Below, piece after piece: positions 60,051-64,000 of a DNA stretch of 64,000 bases. This stretch comes from Mauremys mutica (Eukaryota > Chordata > Testudines > Geoemydidae). The position numbers and the translations under genes were made by a program. The number at the start of each line of letters is the position of its first letter. The first letter of the stretch is position 1. The stretch is taken from NCBI RefSeq assembly GCF_020497125.1, contig NC_059077.1, forward strand, positions 35,539,340-35,603,339, written 5' to 3'. The notes beneath the pieces were generated by a model. The model was not told where the DNA came from and did not search any database. It was given only the letters and a program-made list of their open reading frames with translations.

Positions 60051-60869
60051 GACTGTTAAATTACCTACAGAAAGAGAATAATCTAGAACTAGAGAAACAC
60101 AGATTGTAATTCTAGCAATGTAAAGTTTGTAACTTGTTCCCTTTAAAATCCAAGAGGTTATTTAATCTTGTGAAATATTATAACTTTCTTAAAGAAATAT
60201 GCTTTTATCACATAAATATTCTGAACACACAGTTCAGAGAAAAGGAGGAAGTAGAAGTTATCAGACTGTTTGTGGCAGCATCTCTTCACATTTTTATCTA
60301 ATTTAATTTGGCTGTTCTGCTGTTGTTATGCAGTTCGCCTAGGTGCTCAGAACAGAGACTGTACTTTAAGAAACACTTATCACATCTTCACAATGTTGTT
60401 AGTTTTGACTCAATAATTCTTGAATTCTTGAGCCAATAGTTTATTTGCACAGATGCAGGCTCTGGGAGTCTGCTCTTAATCTCTTAGAAAGAAGGAAGGT
60501 CAGTGACACTAGTCCAATTTGTTTTGTTGGCTTTGGAGAGAAATCCTTCCATGTGTGATATTTTCCTTATATAAATTGTGCAATCGCTTTGTAATTCATT
60601 TCAGCTAATGGCTGAAAGGAATGGATTCTCTATGAGTCTTAAATATCTATACATTGTACAAATCAGGGTGTTCTTTCTTTCTTTCTTTCTTTCTTCTGTG
60701 TGAACTAGTAGCGTACATTCTCAATTTCCAACCATCATCATGAAATTTTACTTCTCCAGTGTAGTTATAGAACAAATACTGCATGATCTAATTGTTGTGT
60801 TCCAAGGCCAATAGAAGGACCAGACTACAGCTACACTCTCTACAGGAACATACGCTTTAAAGTCTAGAT
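60051..60869. other. Intronic sequence with a (CTTT)n microsatellite
   Basis: (CTTT)6 at 60671-60695. Otherwise unrecognised. Confidence 0.55.
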
Positions 60870-61465
60870 CAGAGGTGGGAAAACTACGGCGCGGGACCGT
60901 TCTGCCTGGCCCCTGAGCTTGCAGCCCGGGATGCTAGTTCCAGCCCCTCCCCCGCTGTCCTCCCTCCCCCGCAGCCTCAGCTCACTGCTCCACCGGGGCA
61001 ATGCTCTGGGCAGTGGGGCTGTGAGCTCCTGGGGCAGCACAGCTGCAGAGCCTAAGGGGGCAGGGAACGGTGGACGGGCGTTGGATCGAAGGCAGAGGAG
61101 TTTGAGGGGTGATCCGGGGCCAGGGGTGTGGATGGGGGGGGGCGGTCAGAGGGCGGGGAACAGGGGGGTGGGAGTTCTGGGGGTGGTAAGGGAGAAGGGA
61201 TGGTTGGATGGGGGGCGGGCAGTCAGGAAGGAGGGGGGGTTGGATGGGGCGGTGGGGGGCAGTTAGGGGCAGGAGGTCTGGGGGCGGCCAGGGGGCAGAC
61301 AGCAGGGGGGTGGATGGGGCAGGGGTCCCGGGACGGCCGTCAGGGGGCAAGAAGCGGGGGGGTGTTGGATAGGGGGCTGGGCCATGCCTGGCTGTATGGG
61401 GAGGCCCTCCATACAATTTCTGAAACCTGATGCGGCCCTCAGGCCAAAAAGTTTGCCCGCCCCTG
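60870..61465. mobile_element. hAT MITE, CAGAGGTGGG family, perfect duplication
   Basis: Starts CAGAGGTGGGAAAAC and ends AAGTTTGCCCGCCCCTG. GTCTAGAT flanks at 60862-60869 and 61466-61473. The 596-bp interior is GC- and G-rich (61120-61370). Open frames in it are compositional artefacts. Confidence 0.93.
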
Positions 61466-61739
61466 GTCTAGATTATACTAGTACTATACTACCACCTAAC
61501 TCATACAGTATAGCACTCTTCATCAGTAGATCTCAAAGCACTTTACACCAAAGGTCAGTATCATTATCCGTATTTTAAATTTACTTTACATTTTACACTA
61601 CTGTACACGTATATAGCAAAATCAGATACCTCTAGAAAACATCCCAACTTGCTTGTTGTGAAGAAGGTGGGAGATATTTGTATATTTCATTATTATGATG
61701 TGTACCTAGGGCTATTTGATTGCTAACATGCTGTCTGCT

Positions 61740-63330
61740 ACATGAGTGCAAATAATTAACATAGTCCTGAGGGGTGGGTTTTACACATTTCCAGGAAGAC
61801 AGGCAATGGTAGTAGATTGCCCATTCACTGATAAGCATCAAGACCTGTTGTTTTGTCTCTGTCCAAGTGGGGGCACAATCACTCTCATTTTAGGACAGAG
61901 CCAGGGCCTTAGCAGGACAATGGAGACTACCATCTGAAGACTATTGACTTGCTAACGACTCTAATCCATAGTAAGGAACACAGAAGGTTGGAGAATTACA
62001 GAGTGGAAAAAAAGTAACGGGAAGAACAGGAAGAGACAATGGGCTAGAATTGCCTGTTCAAAGAAGACTCTAGCAGAATGGAACAGAACAAGAGGAGAAG
62101 GCTGAGCAGGAGGGGAAGGGAAGATACTTGAACATCCTAGAAGGACACTGACTAAGACCCAAAGGGCTCTCAGAAGGTGTGAAGAAACTGAGGGAAGGTT
62201 TTGCATGCAGGTATTAGATATATTTCCATAGATCTATGTATCTATTGCAGAGGTGGGCAAACTACAGCCCGTGGGCCACATCCTGCCCGGCCCCTGAGCC
62301 CTTGGCTCCTCCCCTGCTGTTCTCCCTCCCCTGCAGCCTCAGCTCACTGTGCCACCTGCACAATGCTCTGGGTGGCAGGGATGCGAGCTTCTGGGGCAGT
62401 GCAGCTGCAGAGCCGCAGCCTGACCCGGTGCTCTGTGCTGCGCGGTGGCGTGGCTGGCTCCAGCTGGGCAGCGTGGCTGCCTGTCCTAGTGCTCTGGGTG
62501 GCGTGGCTGTAGCACCGCCAGCCACCGGTGCTCCAGGCAGCACGGTAAGGGGACAGGGGAGTTTGGGGTGGTGATTAGGGGGAGGGGATGTGGCTATGAG
62601 TCAGGGCGGTCAGATGGCGTGGAACATGGGGGCAGGGGTCTCAGGGGGCTGTCAGGAATGAGAGGAGGGGTTGGATGAGGCAGCGGGGGGCAGTCAGGAG
62701 TGGGGAGCCCGGGGGTGGTCAGAGGACAGAGAGTGGGGAAGGGGGGTGGATGGGGCAGGAGTCCTGGGGGGACCATCGGAGGGCAAGAAGCAGGGAGGTT
62801 TGGATAGGGGGCGTTGTCCAGGACACGCCTGGCTGTTTGGGGAGGCACAGCCTCCCCTAACCAGCCCTCCATACAATTTTGGAAACCCAATGTGGCCCTC
62901 AGGCCAAAAAGTTTGCCCGTCCCTGATTTATTGTGTTGTCTCTATGAGTAAAGCGTGTAGGAATGCCTTTGCAAAGTCTCTGTGTCACTTGCTTTAACCA
63001 TCATGAAGTCCCCGAAGGGATGAAATATAAACTGGAGGGGCCCATCAGTGTGGAGCTCTGGATAGGGTAGGTGTGAGCTACTGGAGAGACCTGGGCATCA
63101 GCTCTGGTCTTGAAGCCTAGGACTGCTGGGTCAGAGGGTCCCACAACCAAAGAAGAGTACCAGCACTGTCTGTTCTTCAGGAGCGTGCCTGACAGGCCAG
63201 ACTTAGAGATACTGTCTGGATGCTACTCTGACTCGGCTGACCTAAAATTATATGAGTTCCAAGATTTGGGTCTAATATATCAGCCTGGTGGCTGTCCACA
63301 AGGGGGAGTTCTGCCTGGGCTATAACACTT
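61740..63330 (+). mobile_element. LTR-like retroelement sequence, split by a hAT element
   Basis: The segments 61740-62247 and 62926-63330 read like one turtle LTR-type sequence (for example gacagagccagggccttagcaggacaatgg and gaggggcccatcagtgtggagctctggatagg). Termini and class were not resolved, and the call partly relies on remembered wording of related repeats. Confidence 0.4.
62248..62925. mobile_element. hAT MITE, CAGAGGTGGG family
   Basis: Starts CAGAGGTGGGCAAAC and ends GTTTGCCCGTCCCTG. Flanks ATCTATTG (62240-62247) and ATTTATTG (62926-62933) match at 7 of 8. It has the same orientation as the copy at 60870-61465 and is about 780 bp from it. Confidence 0.9.
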
Positions 63331-64000
63331 ACAGACTGTAAAAGATACCACATCAGTAAAATGTAACTACTTTTAAGGTGGAGAGTGGAAGCTACTGGCA
63401 CGCTGGCTCACAACAATGCAGAAAGGAGACATTTTGGCTGTGGATACCAAGAGCAGTCAGGATCTAATTTCTTAAAGTCTACATTCCAAAGACCCTTCCT
63501 CCCAGTAAACGTCATGGTACTTAATGTATCTACATTGGAAAGATGAAGGGTTCCATCAACTCTTTCGATATTTGGGCATATGGCTTTTGGGAATCTAGGG
63601 ATTATAATAAACCAGGATTTGCACACGTAAAGTCTGAAAATGTTAGACTGTTTGTAGTTACTGGTTTTGTTTCACATTCCACTATGCCTCCATATTTCCT
63701 CTTCTATTTCCCCATTATTTCAGATAGATACACCAGAATGTTCCTACATTTTCTATATATTTGTATATTTAAATATTTTAAACTAATAGTAACAAAACAT
63801 GCTTTTCTAAAATGCAGTAACCATAAAACTGAAGGTAAAGTTTCTGAAATAGATCTGATTAATGTTACTCTCTCTCGCTTCCCCATCTCCCAGAATTTCC
63901 GCAGCACTCAGTTTATTTATTATGTCTTGAGGAACTAATTGAACCACAGCATGCTAAAATTCTCTACACAGTATAAAGGTCACAGCTTCCTCCCCTGCCC
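63331..64000. other. Intronic sequence, nothing recognised
   Basis: AT-rich, no repeat or gene identified to the end of the window. Confidence 0.5.

Larger units (their letters stand above)
1..64000 (-). other. PDE4D: Presumed interior of the PDE4D gene
   Basis: The only recognisable host coding segment is the alternative first coding exon at 35566-35630. In mammals PDE4D is a very large gene with many promoters, so sequence on both sides of this exon is expected to be intron of longer isoforms. On this reading transcription runs from high to low coordinates. No other PDE4D exon (UCR1, UCR2, catalytic or another isoform-specific N-terminus) was recognised. The extent of the gene across the whole window is inference from one exon. 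Confidence 0.65.

Noticed and set aside
60919..61430. Gly-rich and Pro-rich frames of 100-144 codons
   Set aside because: G-run interior of a hAT MITE with clear target duplication. Not coding.
62201..62997. Frames of about 100 codons on both strands
   Set aside because: Lie within or across a MITE with flanking duplications, no domain.

Overview
The window looks like nuclear DNA from a hidden-necked (cryptodiran) turtle. The strongest taxonomic marker is a tRNA-derived SINE at 27371-27565 with clear A and B boxes, of the type known from cryptodires. Supporting this are many CR1 LINE copies with the typical ATTCTATGATTCTATGA-like 3' ends, old MIR-like SINEs, and abundant hAT, Harbinger and TA/TTAA-flanked DNA elements. 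There is no bacterial gene organisation.

The one host coding segment I can support is on the minus strand at 35566-35630. It encodes MSIVMKPRSRSTSSLRTAD plus two residues, ends in a phase-2 splice donor, and matches the short isoform-specific N-terminus of the cAMP phosphodiesterase PDE4D called PDE4D9 in mammals. The window is therefore best read as intronic DNA of PDE4D, with the gene running right to left. A stretch of about 3.9 kb around the exon (34.0-37.9 kb) is nearly free of recognisable transposons.

The rest is a layered transposon landscape, left to right. 0-6.6 kb: four DNA elements and a MIR in AT-rich intron. 6.6-14.3 kb: one decayed Harbinger transposon with convergent accessory and transposase genes, invaded by CR1 copies, a hAT element and an LTR with a 6-bp target duplication. 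14.6-20 kb: LTR pieces and a hAT nested inside another MITE. 20.5-27.6 kb: CR1, a Harbinger hairpin MITE and the tRNA SINE. 29.3-34 kb: a minus-strand CR1 split by a 1.6-kb hAT that still carries a BED-type transposase N-terminus, followed by two more CR1 pieces. 37.9-40.7 kb: a solo LTR and a GC-rich TA-flanked element. 42.2-44.8 kb: the longest CR1, flanked by a direct repeat of more than 110 bp. 46.4-49.8 kb: a hairpin MITE, another MITE, and a fold-back hAT with two opposed 3' ends. 50.9-64 kb: LTR pieces, a CR1 and four short hAT elements.

Target-site duplications were read directly and allow relative dating. Several hAT copies have perfect 8-bp duplications, mostly with a central TA (for example GTCTAGAT twice, ACCTAGAC, CATTAGAC). 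No complete transposase or reverse transcriptase survives, so nothing here appears autonomously mobile. No tRNA or rRNA gene, CRISPR array or bacterial-type operon was seen.
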